DNA of 64,000 nt from Erythrocercus mccallii (taxonomy: Eukaryota > Chordata > Aves > Passeriformes > Dicruridae): the NCBI GenBank assembly GCA_013397435.1, contig VZRG01002352.1:1-64000 (forward strand), given 5' to 3'. Below the pieces are notes generated by a model that did no database searches, was not told the DNA's origin, and saw only the letters and a list, made by a program, of their open reading frames with translations. The first letter of the stretch is position 1; each line of letters starts with the position of its first letter. This document shows, piece by piece, positions 50,935-64,000 of the stretch. The position numbers were made by a program, and so were the translations under genes.

Positions 50935-53900
50935 TTGCTAGGTAACATTAGATTGTAGAACTGTATGCTGATAATATATCAGAAGTGACGGTATTAACTG
51001 GTGACAGTACCCTTCGAATTAATTTTATAAATACTTTTAATAGCAGTGAGGACTGCTTGGCTAATAAAACAATTATTTCAGGATGTCACTGGTATTGCTT
51101 TAGTTGACCAAATAGAAAGCTTCAGTACTAAAAGATGTTGATCAGAAGCACTTTCACTATTATCTTTTTCATGTCCATCCCACATAGTCACTTGCACTTT
51201 AAAGGATGCAGGAACCTCCAGACCCTTTAAAAGCCAATATCTTGAATTCCAGCAAGTGTGACACCCACATATTGAGCATCCTTAGGGATCTCAGCAGCTC
51301 AGGCAGCAGAAAATCTACCTTCTTAGCTTTCATTAAGGTATTTTCTCAGGCCTCTTTTCCCTCACCTTGCACATGGGGAGCAGTGCCAGGTGCCCCTCTA
51401 ATTAGGTGATCAACACTACTCTCTAAGACATGAGGCCTTGCCAGGCAAAATACAGATACCAAGGTAGCAGTCATGTCTTTGAGTGATGAAATTGAGAAGA
51501 GGGATCAAGACTTAAATTACAGTTACAGTCAAGACACATGTCATGGGGTTTAGCTTAATTTTAAAGGCTCCAGATACTCAAAATTAAGATGGCAATGACA
51601 TGGACTCAGTTATTTCTACCCTTTGAGACAAGTACTTGACATCCACCCAGGTTCCCACTGTAGAGCCATTTGCATACAAGTATGCAATCAGTGCAGACCC
51701 TAGAGAAGAAGACTCAAGGCATAGATTTATCTCCTCTATAAATTCTGTGCAGGGAGGAAATATCACAGCCTTGCCCACCAGGAGACATCACTGCTCTCAA
51801 GCCCATCCAGCAATGTGAACACCAACATGGATGTTATCAGTCTGGAATACACTTGCCAGATTTCATGTTTGTGTTTTAACTCATTGTGCAAGCTGACAGA
51901 GACTCCTAATAACCTGTTAATATCGAGAACAAACAGATCATTTGAGAGGAGAATTACAGTCTGGAAATTCCAGCTAGGCTTCAGACAAATAAATAACATT
52001 CCAGAAAATCAAGTTTTACTTTGACTAATGATCGATTGTGTTTGCTAAAATTACATTTACAAAACATTATAGCATTTCAATCGTTCATACTCATATAACA
52101 GCTACTGCAGATTATAAAGTTCATTTATGAGTTCTAAGAATTGCAAGATGGTAAATAATATAAAAATTTATTTATAGCTACTCATTTAAATAAAAGCAAT
52201 GTGTCTACTTCAGTGGAATCTCTAAACTGTTTTATTAATTTCTTATGAGTAATCAGGTTAACAAAATATGTTTTGTGACAGACTTGACAGAAAGATGTCA
52301 CATCATGTGAATCGCCATATAAAAAAGTTACTATCTATAAAATTAATCTGTCTTTAGTGTCCTTTGTGGACTTAAAAATCATCCTTCTAGGGAAGGGTGT
52401 TGCCCTTCTGTAGACACCATGGCATTTTCACAAAGTGAAAGGGTAACAAAAGATTCCTGAGGAGTTAATAAATGAAACATACCCTTAAACTTTAATTGGT
52501 TTTTAATTACAATGGGGTATTCTTTTTTGATTTCTTTTTAATTCTTCTTAGGTAGAGTGACTAGGAGTGATGTAGGAGCTGAACAGCTTCACACTTACCC
52601 AATGAATACAGTGATTTTTCCTTGGGACAATGGAATGGGAAGCTAAATCTGCAGCAGGTAAGAAGTTGGCAGATAGCTTTTATTAAAGTGCTTTCTGAAT
52701 TAAAAATTAAACCTCTCTCTGAAAGGGTCATTTTTTTCTGGTGTGAATTACAATTGTACTTTAGTCTCCTCCTGAATCAACGTAACTTTCCACATTTTTA
52801 TTCTGCTTTGCCAACATAAGAGGCATACTTAAATGGTATAATAAATCTGCATCCAACAGCCTTGTAATTACAGAAATAGAAAGGCTTTTCCAACACTGAA
52901 ATAGCATTATTATTATCTTCACAGCTCTCTAGGTACATGCAAACTCTATTCAGTAGTAAAATTCAGTATCTTCTAGCCCAAGAGGAACAGAAAAATAAAC
53001 TAAAGAATAACACATATGATCATGACTACGGAGGAAAGTCTAAATTTAAGACTGTAAGGCTCTGCAGTTAACTGGACTTGTCCAGGATACCAAGATATCC
53101 AAGGCTTCAATATAGCAAATTCAGTCAATCAACCAAGATTCTTAGAGAAATCCATCGTAAAAAAGGATGCTAAGTAGGAAAGATTTCAGTAGCAGATGTT
53201 CAAGCACCAGAAAGTGAAGATAGTGTTACCTCAAAGGTTTTAGTGCACAACATTATAGAACAAAAGTGTAATCAAAATTTGAGCTTAGAAACACATGAGA
53301 AAATCTCATTTCTCAGTCTTTAAAAATGACAGCATAATAAAACATATTTCTGCCAAAAAAACCTAAGTAACAAAGAAGATATCTCCATTAGAAGTTTCAA
53401 AAATGAGCCCTGAAAACTAAATGTTCAGTGAAATTTTCTCTGGTTCAGGCTGTATTCTACTTTGTGAGGACAGAACATGTCTCTGAAATCCTGTGACAGC
53501 TGATCATTTTGAGTAAAGGATTCAATACACAAACTCTCCTCCAGTACCACACTTTTCAAAAGGAGACTGCTCTCATTGTTTCACCACAATTCCATTTCAC
53601 CACCAATGCCAGCCATGGCATTTGGTAAGCCTGGTAATAACACAAGGGTTTAGAATGATGCTGTACCTTAAACATACATTAGTACCAGAGGCCCCACACA
53701 TTTGTCTTAATAAATGAACCAAAGCACCCAAAGAAAATTATTTTAATTCATTTGTTTAAATATAATTTTTGGCCAAGATGGGAGTTGTCTAAAATAGGAA
53801 ATGAGTTACCTAAACCCAAATTGTGGAGTACCCCAAATCAGAAACCTTTAGTTTTACCTATGCTTAAATTCATTCAGAACTTAGAGTGGCCATCACTCCA

Positions 53901-54447
53901 GACAATTGTGACATGTTTTTGTGCCTCATTTCCGTTATTATCTTTAGAAAAATAAAACAAAAAATCAGTTTTAAATATTATAAAATAAGAGATGTATTGC
54001 TTCATTGGAAACAGTTTACTGATTATTTTAATTGCTTTATAACCCAGCTCCCTGCATAAAGAAAACAATGAGGTCCAAATCTCTAAAATAATTTTATTAA
54101 CTTAAGACAGAAAGAATTAAACAGAGTGGGTTTACAAACAAAATGATTTAAAAGATGAAAAAGCAGTAAACTCTTTGTAAGTCTGTTATACTAATTTAGT
54201 AAAGAAAAATTTGAATAAGTGAATATGGTGCATAAGAAAATTCTTTACAATAAAGTCAGAGTAACGAATTAGAGTATTAAAATAATTTAAAAAATCTTCT
54301 TACACATTAAGTAAGAAAACATCAAATCCACTCACCAATAGACACCTTGCACAAGCTGGACTGAATCCCTTCCATGCTAAGAGGATGTCCCACAAGAATC
54401 ATTGCAAGGAGATCACTTTTGGCATTTGACATAAAGTCTAATCCTGG
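50935..54447. other. Unique A+T-rich intergenic DNA
   Basis: I see no gene, RNA gene or transposon. All frames are under 80 codons. Confidence 0.5.
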
Positions 54448-54508
54448 TTTTCCTTCTTTTTTTGTTGTTGTTTTTGTTTTGTTTTTCTTGGGGTTTTTTT
54501 TTCTGTTT
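54448..54508. repeat. T/G-rich low-complexity tract
   Basis: Runs of T are broken by single G and by GTTGTT, with GGGG near 54490. It accounts for the K/N-rich minus-strand frames that cross it. Confidence 0.8.
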
Positions 54509-55153
54509 AGAATAAAGTGATGCAAAAAAAAACTTAAGAATATTTAGTTTTGAAAAACACTTAATCCTCATTGAAATTAGTGATAATAAATCTGACTCTG
54601 CCCTGGCATTCTGTTTGAATTCCAGTTGTAATAATGCCTTCAAAAATCTGGTCCCTAGTGAATAAATATAATGTCTTTTTAACAATATGCCATTCTACTG
54701 CCTTTAAATCTACTCTGGAGCAGGGTTTGTCTCTTTTCTGTGAGTAGCTCAAACCTTCTGGATTCTGAAGACAGTTTGGGTGGCCTTTTGGTACAAATAA
54801 AACAGAATATGACTAAATATGTGTTCTGGAGCCTGGAGTACTTGCTTATAGATTACTTTGCCATCAGCTTTGGTATTTTGGATGGAAATGAGTTTTCATC
54901 AACATCTTTCCAGCTTCAAACATAGCAGTGGGACTCATGAGAACAGAAACAAAAACTTTGCAAATGTTAAGGGAATAAAGCATCTGGCAGAGACTTTTAA
55001 CAGGCTTAGGAAGAACATACCCCACTGGACATGACCATTTTGTTGCTGGGAAAAAAACCCTCAACTCTTCTTTTAAGACATTTCATAAGATTGTAGACAC
55101 ACATACTGTTTTAATAGTCAAGAAGTTAAGACTTATTCAAATATACAGTTAAA
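54509..55153. other. Unique A+T-rich intergenic DNA
   Basis: I see no gene or repeat. Confidence 0.5.
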
Positions 55154-55225
55154 TATAGAATCATAGAATCATTAAAGTTGGAAAATACCTCCAAAATCAT
55201 CAAGTCAAACCTCATAGAATCATAT
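55154..55225 (-). mobile_element. CR1 LINE 3' tail (antisense, very short)
   Basis: ATAGAATCATAGAATCATTA followed by AAGTTGGAAAATACCTCCAA and AATCATCAAGTCAAACCTC is the reverse complement of the avian CR1 3' end, with two octamer units. Only about 70 bp can be recognised. A further ATAGAATCATA at 55214-55224 repeats the octamer. Confidence 0.82.
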
Positions 55226-55764
55226 AATTCAAAAAGAGTTCAAGCCATGCCAACACAGATTATATACTCTGTATCCATAACAGACCCCTTCCTCCAAGCA
55301 GAGATTTTCCCCCTTCACCTGAAAGCAGGAATCAAATTCCTTTCAAGTGCTCCTTCCTCCTCAAAACCCTACCCTGGGGTCTCTGGGATCCACACCAATG
55401 GATGGGGAGAGAAGGTGGGAGGGATCCAAAGGTGCACCTTTTTCAGACTTCACATTCCTTGAAGGGTCAAGAGTTACATATGGGTGCAATTTCCCCTTCT
55501 CCTCTTGGACCAGATCTCTGGACAAGAGTATTTTCAGCTCAAAAGGACACTTGAGGAAAAAAAAAACAGGTTTCTCACTTTTACCTGAAGTGTAAAGTAC
55601 AAGATATGGGGTAACTGCAATGGTCTAAAGAGAACCTAATGTGAGAAATGGCTGATTTGTTATCCATACTCTCTGTATTCTACTTTCCTAGGATAAAGGA
55701 AAACTGTCAATCTAACAATCACAAAAACTTGAAGCTTGTTTTTTTTAAGATCTTGGAAAACTAT

Positions 55765-55783
55765 CATTATTATTATTATTATT
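55765..55783. repeat. ATT trinucleotide microsatellite
   Basis: There are about six ATT units. Confidence 0.9.
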
Positions 55784-55815
55784 GCTGTGCTAACGCTGTT
55801 CAAAGCTTTTAGTAA

Positions 55816-55872
55816 CTGTGGCTTGATTTTTCTCACAGTGGCTTTCTCAGCTGTGGCTTGATTTTTCTCACA
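55816..55872. repeat. 22-bp direct repeat, 35-bp period
   Basis: CTGTGGCTTGATTTTTCTCA plus CA is found at 55816-55837 and 55851-55872 without mismatch. The intervening GTGGCTTTCTCAG itself echoes the unit. Confidence 0.92.
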
Positions 55873-57439
55873 ATGTTGCAGAGCATAAAATAAAGGATGA
55901 GAATCCTGCAAATTACTTTATGCTTATCAGTAGTGCTGTAACTACTGCTCTTGGTGGCATCTGTACAGGAAGGTTGTAAGGCAGATTAAGTGACAGTCCA
56001 GTGGAGAAATGCACAGTGGAGAAAAGAGAGATAGTTACAATATAGTTATAAGAAGGACATGGTACACTTTTATTTCTTTTGTTAAGCTGTGATTTTAATT
56101 AAGTCACATGAACAAGAAATATTAATTACTAATTACTAATGGGTCAGTTGCTATATCATAGCCTTTATAAATCTTCCGTTGAAATTGTGTCCCAGATAAT
56201 TCTTCAAATGTGATTTGAGAATTAAGTAGCATTTATGGAAATCTATCTGGAGAACTTTTTTCTGTTAAGTCTCTTTTGAATTGCTAAATATCTTTTTCAT
56301 GCCTAAAGACAACAAAACTTTTGCAGAACAGGTATTTGAAGGCCACAGAGGAGGAAAGGCCCAGTAATCAGCACACAGTCAGGGGATTCAGACTTCATTG
56401 CCTTTTAATTAGTGAGAGAACAGGTTTGTAAATAGATATTCTTGGGAAACGTGAGAAATTGCAGGGACCTATGGAATGAACTCATTTGTTTATTGTTTAA
56501 ATAGTGTGAACAACTCATTTACTTCAGGGTCTGTGTCTAACTATTACTAGTACTTCTCTATATGTGTGCAAACTATAGATACATATATATCTGGAGAAAA
56601 AAAAGGAAAAAATAGAAAGTAAATGTATTTTGCATATATAATTCATGACAAAGTCCTAATTCAACAATCATTTATGAATGTAAGTAAAAAACCATTAGAC
56701 TGGGACAAGAATTGGCTAAAATATTTAAATGTATTTTAAACAGGGTTTTGGGTGAAGGCAGTACTGGGAAACATAGCTGTTTGAAAGCTTGTTTTGCAAA
56801 GAGAAAAACAGGATTTTTCATAATAATTTAACCAAAACTATTATCAAAACTTCTATCAAAGCAGGTGACTTTTACCTTTCCAGAAAGTAACTACATTTCT
56901 GATTAAGCATATAGAATTTACAGTTAACTTTTGATTTTACCATATTTCAATAGGAATAGAGAAGTATCAGTAAACTTTTGTGCATCAGATGTTCTGAAAG
57001 AAGTAACATAACAAAAATTATTAAAATTTACAAGTTTTTCAGGATAATCAAAAACTAAAATCAGTGGGGAAAAAAGATCACTACGATAAAATAGAAAGGT
57101 ACAAAACCAAAAAGCTGTATTTCCTTCTTAAAAAGTAAACCTTTTTTTATAGGACTAGGACTATCACTGATGACAATTTCATTCTTAGTTCTGACACGAT
57201 TATCTTGCAAGCTGTGGAAAGGTAATTGGTGTGGGTTGAAGAAGTAGTTTGTCACCATACGAAATGTCCTGCAGAGTTAAAATATTGAATGAATTCATCA
57301 AACCTTCATCAGTTCTGCTGAAGCATTTGTTGAAGATGTTTGATGTCAGGTAAAATGCAACCGAAGCTTTCGGTGCTTCAGAGCCCTGAAGTTCCAGAGA
57401 GTAAAAAGCTCAACTCACCTTTGGAGAGCGATATTTTAG

Positions 57440-57985
57440 TGCTCGGCTGAAATTTCCCTGACGGACAAAGAAGAAGGTTGGTTCCACACCAAGCCCCTGC
57501 TGAAAACTCATCCGAAATTACTGGGACACAACCAGACCGTAGGAATGCGCTGCCACACCCCAGCAGGTGTCTCCAAATAAGGGAAAGGAGGTTCAGTTTT
57601 ACCCCTGACTATTATGGAAAAGCACCAGAACCTTCCATTCTTGGCTCAGCAGCACTGGCCCAGTGCCAGCAGAGGGGCCCTGGTTGGGCTTTGGAAATGT
57701 TTCCCAAAAGCTGTAGCTGTTTCTATTGGCAGCAAGTTAATTTGTCCCACCTGGACCATTCAGTACTTAAAAGACTGCACAGAACTGCTCAGGGCTTTTT
57801 TGGACTGCCTTAGCCAGTGCTGAGTTCTAGCTGCACTCTGGTTCAACTTACATTTCTTTTGTTTAATACTTTCTGTTATTTTTGTCACTGTTAAAACCTT
57901 TTCTTTTACAAAGCATGTCCAGAGAAGTTGTCTCGCAGTATTATTAAGCCACTCTGCGAAGTTGCAGGTCAGCCCTCAGATACAT
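57440..57985 (+). mobile_element. Possible LTR-like element, family unknown
   Basis: A GC-richer block sits in A+T-rich DNA. It has an order that suits an LTR: a GC-rich U3-like part (57480-57720), an ACTTAAAAGACTGCACAGAA TATA-like segment (57765-57784) and then a T-rich part with TTTGTTTAATACTTTCTGTT. I could not fix TG...CA ends or a target-site duplication and cannot name a family, so a different repeat or unique sequence remains possible. The frames at 57478-57823 lie inside it. Confidence 0.3.
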
Positions 57986-60900
57986 CTTCAGGAGGGTTAT
58001 TAGACTCTGGCCAAGTGTAGAACTGTGTCATTAGACTCACCTTTTTTTTTTTTTGTCTCCAGAGCATGAGCGGGTTTTTCGCTGTGAAATTGGATGGAAT
58101 TTCTGTTCTGTTCCTCTTCTCTGGCTGTGGGGATGTCTAGGTCTGCACTGATATGTTTGCTTTAAACAAGAAAAACAGTATTTTGAGTATGTATTGAGAA
58201 TTGAAATCCTCTGTGCTGTTAAATTCATCTTTACAACTTTGTTATCAGAACTGAAAAGTTCCTAATATAAGCAGAATATCATATTGGGCTTATTTCAGCT
58301 GAGCAGGGTTATTTTGATTTTTTTTTAACTGTTTGTTTTCCATTCAGGCCCCTCATGTATCTTTATGATTAACAGCACTGGGTGCTGTGATGAAGAATAA
58401 TTTTCAAATGCCTATACCTTGAAGAACAAAAACATGTCTTTTTTAATGAGGGACTTTTCTTGTGAATTTTTTCCTTACAAAAATGAAAGAAAACACAACT
58501 TAGACTTTGCAAGACTTACAGAGTAATGATAGCCACATGGCATATTATTAAATAGTCATTAGAATTGTCCCCACAGTGTTAGCACCGGATTAAAAGGAAT
58601 TTCTAAGAGATTCATCAATTTAACAAGTCAGATCAGTTTAGCAGAACAGCTGCTTTATGGCTTCCAGTATCTTTATAGGAACTTTCTATTTTAACTTAAT
58701 GCTGCATCATTTGCTAAATGGAAAGGATTCATCCTTAGACAAGATTTTTTCCATTATCAAAAATATTCATTAACAGTACTTTTCATAGAAAGTGAATTCC
58801 AAAAGTTCCATTTCTGGGCAATGAGTTTGAAAATTCTTGTGACTATTTGCTACCGACAATCTTGGTGGCACCAGCCTAAGAGGAAATCAGGAAAAAAAAA
58901 AAATACCATTGACTTACATTATCAATCTAATGGAATAAGATAGAATGTGGATTGAATTTCAGGTTCTATATACTTTTTAATCTAGAAAATTAAATCACCT
59001 AGTAGACTAAAGTTAATGTAGAAGTGATTCTAGAGAATATCATTCAACTTTTGGATATTGACTTATTCATCAACAAATGACTGCTTTCCCCTAAAGCATG
59101 AATTAAACTTTTATTTTCAACCACAGAACACTGTTATATTTGAATTTTAGTAGAGATACTATTTTAATTCTATAATGAGCTAGAGACTTACTATTCTTAA
59201 GGAACTAAGAGGAAAAGCATTCTATTTGGTCAAAAGTAAATCAAGTTAGTGTGCTCTCACTGCCAGCTGTTACTTGTGGCTACCTAGGGACATGTATGAG
59301 GAGAACAAAATGGCAACACAGCCACCATATATTCTCTTATCCCCTGAAAAGTTACAGTTTGAGGGGTGTTCCTGAGACACCTGAAAGTACTTCTATTCTT
59401 TTTAATGACCCTCAACTGTTTTTTTTTTTCCTTTATGAAGTTGTTAGCTTGGTTTCAAACCTATACTGGCATTTAGCACCCAGAGCATTCTGTGCAAAAG
59501 CTTCTACAGCTTAATTGATCATTACGTGAAGAACTAGTTCCTTGTATTGAGTATGTTCTCTCCTGGTTTCTTTTGATGAATCCTAGTTATGTCTCCTAAA
59601 GCAATGTAAAATATTGACATAAATTAAGGCTTATCAAGTCAAATTTCTCTCTAACATTTTAGTGAAGGTGTATTATTTCTATTTTCTCAACTAGATAAAG
59701 AAATGTCTGTTTTATCTAACAGAGGGAAAACTTTCTAAATATTAAACAAAAGGAAGATAACACATCTCTAGACTTTCAAGTTCCCAAATGCTTTTACCAG
59801 AAGCACCCAAAATTATATGGATACACATGGAATGAAAAAACCAGTCATCACTGTTTGTTTACAGCTCTGACAACAACTTCACACAAATTTCATTTCATAA
59901 TATGTGCTAGTTTGTCCTATATGCATCAGAGTCCACATGGAGAGTTGCAAACTTCTGTTTTCTTAAAAGCTATATACTAAATCATGACTTAAAAACAGCG
60001 TTATATTAGAAAAATAACATGTCACAAAAATTAAGAGGAAAACAGTGGCAAAAACCCCACAGGAACTTGTGATGAATTTTTATTTTGCCACAGAGAAGAT
60101 AAACACTTTTTAAATGAAATATTCAGGATAAAATTTCAAAACATATAATTATGCAAAAGAGACTACCATGGGTAGTTATAGGAACGCACATTCAAGATAT
60201 TCTAATGTTTTAGTCTCCAAATAGGATCATACTTTTCATAGCAATTACTTTTTGAATAGGAATTTTGACATTCACTGCTTAACCATATGTAATTTCTACC
60301 TTCTTGTGAACATATTCCTCACAAATCACATCACATAGATATTTGCTTGGTGTTTCTGCTAAAAATCATCTTGTCATTTCTCCATCTAGAGCAATCTGAA
60401 GTAAATTTCCCCATTCTAATCTCTCTCATGCATTGGCTTTGACCACTCTTTTTTATAGCAATTCTCTGCTCTAAACACCAGGTGTGTCTGACTCAATTCC
60501 TTCTGCAAAAAAGGCAGCAATCAAAACCAGACACATCACAAAGGAAATTGTAGGACTTTGGCCAAAATTTTTTTCTGGTGAGTGAGGAAAATATTTTAGT
60601 ATTTTTTTTCTCCAACAGCCTTTTTCACACTTTCCCCCCCCACCCTCTTCTAATTCTAGAGTAACAATTTAAAATACATTCTGAGTGATTTTCACCTACA
60701 TGTGACCATTTTGAGTTTAGGAAAAAATTGATCCTTCTAAACTTTCATCTCATCATTGTCTCCTACTGAACACCACGCGTCCAAATTATTTTCCCTTCCA
60801 TATTCTGAATAATTTCATTCTCTCTTAGCACAAGTTCTGGGTTTAATTTCCGTGTTGAAAATACATTTTATAAAAGCTCTAAGTGACTGTAAAGAATCCA

Positions 60901-63039
60901 TTAATAACAGAGTTGACAGCTCAGATCAAATTGAAAGAGGATCTGGATGTTTAAAGCAGGAGAACATACCAGGCAGTAAGCCTGGTAAGGCTCTCTGGGT
61001 GCATATAGAAGAAGCAGTGCCTGAGAAGAGGCCGCATGTAAAAGTGTTAGATTTTGTCAGTTTCTCATTTCAGACTCATTTTTATGGTGCTGCTTCTCTG
61101 CTTCAACAGTGACAAAGCACTGACCATCAACTTCAGTCACACTCACACGAAAACCTGACAGAAATACAGAATCATTGGAAATATGTTCACTACTTCTAGC
61201 TCCATCTGTTTGATTATTGTTCCAATTCTATTAAAACCGATACTACAGAAAAAGAAAAAAAAAGCACCTTAAAATCTTTCACAAAACAATTAAACCCAAA
61301 ATATTCGAAAGACAAATTTTCCTATTCAAATATACATAGATAGATGTAGGTGAAGAATTGTTTTTGCTTCTTCTGTCTAGATTTTCTAACCTATTTCAAA
61401 AATCATTTTAACAGACTCCATCTTTCATTGTTTCCTCTATTTTTTTTTATTTTTGCTTGCAAAAACTTGAAAATAAATTAACACAGATAAACAGTAATAT
61501 TTCATTTTTCATGTCACTGAACACAATTCTTTCAAGCACATACTTTGTTACTTTTTTACCTCATTATTAAAAACCTCCTATTTTTATTGTGTTTTACTCT
61601 TTTTTTCACTATAATTTCAAATTTTGCTGAAACAGATTGCACACAATTGGATTGAGCTCGACAGATGTTTAAATTGGACACATATGTCTAAAGTATTTAA
61701 GGTATTGCTCATTAAAGTTATACATATGCCTAAGAGATTTCATGGATCATGGTTCAATGATAGTTTCTCTCACTCTCAATGAAGTCAGTAATAGCGCCTA
61801 AACACAAGGTCAAGAGGACTGCCAACATTCACTGCCCTGCTTGCTTTTTTCATCTTTTCTCCTTTTTTTGTAATGAGCTGTTGTACAGCGTCCCCTCATT
61901 CTCTCCAGGAGTTCAGATATAATTACATATGCATAGAAACAATTACAAATCCATGCTATCCTTCTGTCTCATTAGTCAGAAATCTGGGAGGGAAATGCCA
62001 CTACTAATATGGCTTAAAACTCACTTGGCTTGATTTTTGTCAAGTTTTAATCCTATTACTTCAAGTGATTATTAATTAGCATTGCGTGCAGTAATAACTC
62101 TTGCATAAATAATTAAATGCAGCTGTTTGTGACCCTCTGAAACACATCATCTCTCCTAAATTATGTTCTCAGTTATTATGTATGCTATTAACTTTGATTT
62201 TTCTTGTTAAATCACCCATTACAGTTTATTTTATATTACCATCGTGCTGCCAATCATCCCAAAATTAGTTTTTTTCCATAAAGAACAGTTGTGGCCATGT
62301 TTTCTTTCAATGTGGTTTGTTTGTTCGTCCCTCCAGGCTGTTACTCTAATCAACATCTAAGACTGCACATGAACATATGAAGAAAGCTTTGTCCTAACCA
62401 GCCTAAACTATAAACAATGTAATAAAGGAAAAGAAATTATCATTAATAATTTTCTTCAATATATTGAACTGCAGTTGAAGAGTGCAAAGTGAATTAACCA
62501 CAAAGATTTCAGTCTTATAAGGTCTTCAGTATCATTAAAATCTATAACAACAAACTCCCTCACCAGTACAAGTGGCATCCTAAGAAATTGTCCACCACTT
62601 CAGAGTTATTGTCATCTCAAACCAATGTTGCTCTCTGAGCCAGCCGTAAGTGCATGGTTAACAGAGCAGTTAACCACAGAAAAAAAACATATCTCCTTGG
62701 GAACTGGAAGAAGAAAATACAGAGCACTTATCATCTGCTTTCTTTTTTTTTTTTTGGAGGCTGTTTTCTCATGTAAATTTACTTTTCTTTTTTTCAAAGG
62801 GTAAAATGTTACCATTTTAGTAGCTAGTGCCTTGCAAGCATTTCCTTTGCCTTCCTTTTCAGCCTACCACTCTTTCAGCTGGTGCACGCTCTCCTCATTT
62901 GTAAAATCAGATACAAGTACCATCCAATTTCTTAATGAGTGAAGCTGGCAACTCTTTTCCAAACTGGCAGTGAAGACCTCCGTTTTGTGTCATCACACCA
63001 CACAAAAGGTAGCGGTAAAAAAGCTGAAGAAATTCCCAT
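57986..63039. other. Unique A+T-rich intergenic DNA
   Basis: No gene is recognised in 5 kb. An 86-codon frame at 60852-61112 has no domain. C8 lies near 60635-60643. The block 61950-62300 contains TTATTAATTAGC and AAATAATTAAATGCAG motifs and no simple repeat, so it is a candidate conserved regulatory element. Confidence 0.5.
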
Positions 63040-63545
63040 GCCTCCATGCCACCTTCCACAAAACCAGGTTGCTCAAGGGGCCCGCTCAACCTGGCCTTGG
63101 ACACTTCCAGGAATGGGGCATCCACAATTTCTCTGCCAACATCCACAACCTATTCCAATGTCTCAGCCTAACAGTGAAGAATTTCTTCCTAATATGGAAG
63201 CTAAGCCTGCTCTCTTCCAGTTTGAAACCATTCCCCCTTGTCCTGTCACTACAGGCCCGGACAAAAATTCCCTCTCCAGCTTTCTTGCAGCCCCTTTAAG
63301 TACTGGAAGGTGCTGCAAGGTCTCCCTGGAGCCTTCTCCTTTCCAAGCTGAACAACCTCAGCTCCCTCCACCTGTGTCCATAGCAGAGGTGTGCCAGCCT
63401 TGTTATTCCTTGTGGCACTCCTCCCTGCTCACACCTACAGCTCCACATCCTCCCTATGCTGGGACACAATGCTCCAGGTAGAGTCCAGGTGAGAGTGGAA
63501 GACAGGGGTAGAATCACCTCTCTTGGCCTGTTGGTTACACTTTTG
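63040..63545 (-). mobile_element. CR1 LINE fragment (antisense, ~500 bp)
   Basis: From about 63055 the plus strand reads ACAAAACCAGGTTGCTCAAG, CAACCTGGCCTTGGACACTT, CCAGGAATGGGGCATCCACA, then AAGAATTTCTTCCTAATATG, CATTCCCCCTTGTCCTGTCA, GGTCTCCCTGGAGCCTTCTC and GGTAGAATCACCTCTCTTGG. This is the reverse complement of the avian CR1 3' region, including the last part of the reverse transcriptase ORF at its far end. It is the longest CR1 copy here. The 180-, 109- and 92-codon frames that overlap it come from the repeat. Confidence 0.93.
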
Positions 63546-64000
63546 GTTCTGTTTGTTCTGTTCTGTTTAAACAAAAGCTTTAAAGCATTACTAAATTGTG
63601 TTATTACTATGGATTTTTAATGTGAATTGGATAACAGCATAAATATAAAATTACATAACCAAATATCTTTACATGAAAGTAATTTGAAGGGATGTTAAGT
63701 GTACTACCTTTCGATTTAGGGTCAAAATTTATTATGATTATGTGATGTGATCCACAAAAGTCTCTGAGGGTTTTGGGTGGAAAAAGGGATAGTCTGGTGC
63801 TTAACTTCAGTTCTCAGAACCTGATTTACAGCATTCTTACATAAGAATTTATTTTTTTTCTTTACAGCTATTGCTGACTGCTATTAATTAGGTATCCTGG
63901 GTTTTGGAATGCTTCCAGTTTGAAAGTTGATCTCCTCAGGATCATTAATGAAGTCCCAATTATCCTGCTGGGGGGCAAGTGTGAGTGATGGAGTCACACA
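63546..64000. other. Unique A+T-rich intergenic DNA
   Basis: I see no gene or repeat in the last 450 bases. Confidence 0.5.

Larger units (their letters stand above)
55226..57439. other. Unique intergenic DNA with small repeats
   Basis: No gene is recognised. It includes an ATT microsatellite (55765-55783) and a 22-bp direct repeat (55816-55872). Confidence 0.5.

Noticed and set aside
62939..63481. 180-codon plus-strand frame
   Set aside because: It lies almost wholly inside an antisense CR1 copy, so the frame is a by-product of the repeat.

Overview
The window looks like nuclear DNA from a bird, in a gene-poor and A+T-rich (by eye about 60-65%) part of the genome. The best evidence is several CR1 LINE fragments with the avian-type 3' end (ATTCTRTG-like octamers and the conserved 'GGTTGGAAGGGACC' block). 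There are also two copies of an LTR type I associate with avian endogenous retroviruses. I see no bacterial-type genes, operons, tRNA, rRNA or CRISPR. I recognise no protein-coding gene, and nearly all the short open frames are chance or lie inside repeats.

Layout: 1-8660 is unique A+T-rich DNA with an A/C-rich tract (361-487), an unexplained 196-codon antisense frame (1298-1888), a TA/TG microsatellite (3436-3527) and a CTG run inside a signal-peptide-like frame (4615-5082). The first CR1 fragment, antisense, is at 8664-9035. From 9036 to 22613 there is mostly unique intergenic sequence with hairpins and microsatellites. A sense LTR fragment starts near 22614. At 25478-25537 there is a 12-bp minisatellite, at 27917-28030 a perfect 57-bp tandem duplication, and at 29110-29271 a candidate terminal exon. 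A GC-richer patch lies at 31570-31900 and an antisense CR1 at 39155-39388.

The second half holds an antisense LTR interrupted by a sense CR1 3' end (42480-43143), a decayed CR1 endonuclease piece (45085-45235) and a decayed endonuclease of the L1/Tx1 superfamily (49090-49390), which is unexpected in a bird. It also holds paired hairpins (50843-50934), a short CR1 tail (55154-55225), an LTR-like block (57440-57985) and a long antisense CR1 (63040-63545).

The recognisable elements are independent transposon relics and simple repeats, not genes acting together. Several A+T-rich stretches with TAATTA-type motifs could be conserved noncoding regulatory elements, but this cannot be shown without alignments. 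The most unusual items are the L1/Tx1-like endonuclease relic, the CR1-in-LTR nesting, the candidate exon at 29110 and the long antisense frame at 1298.
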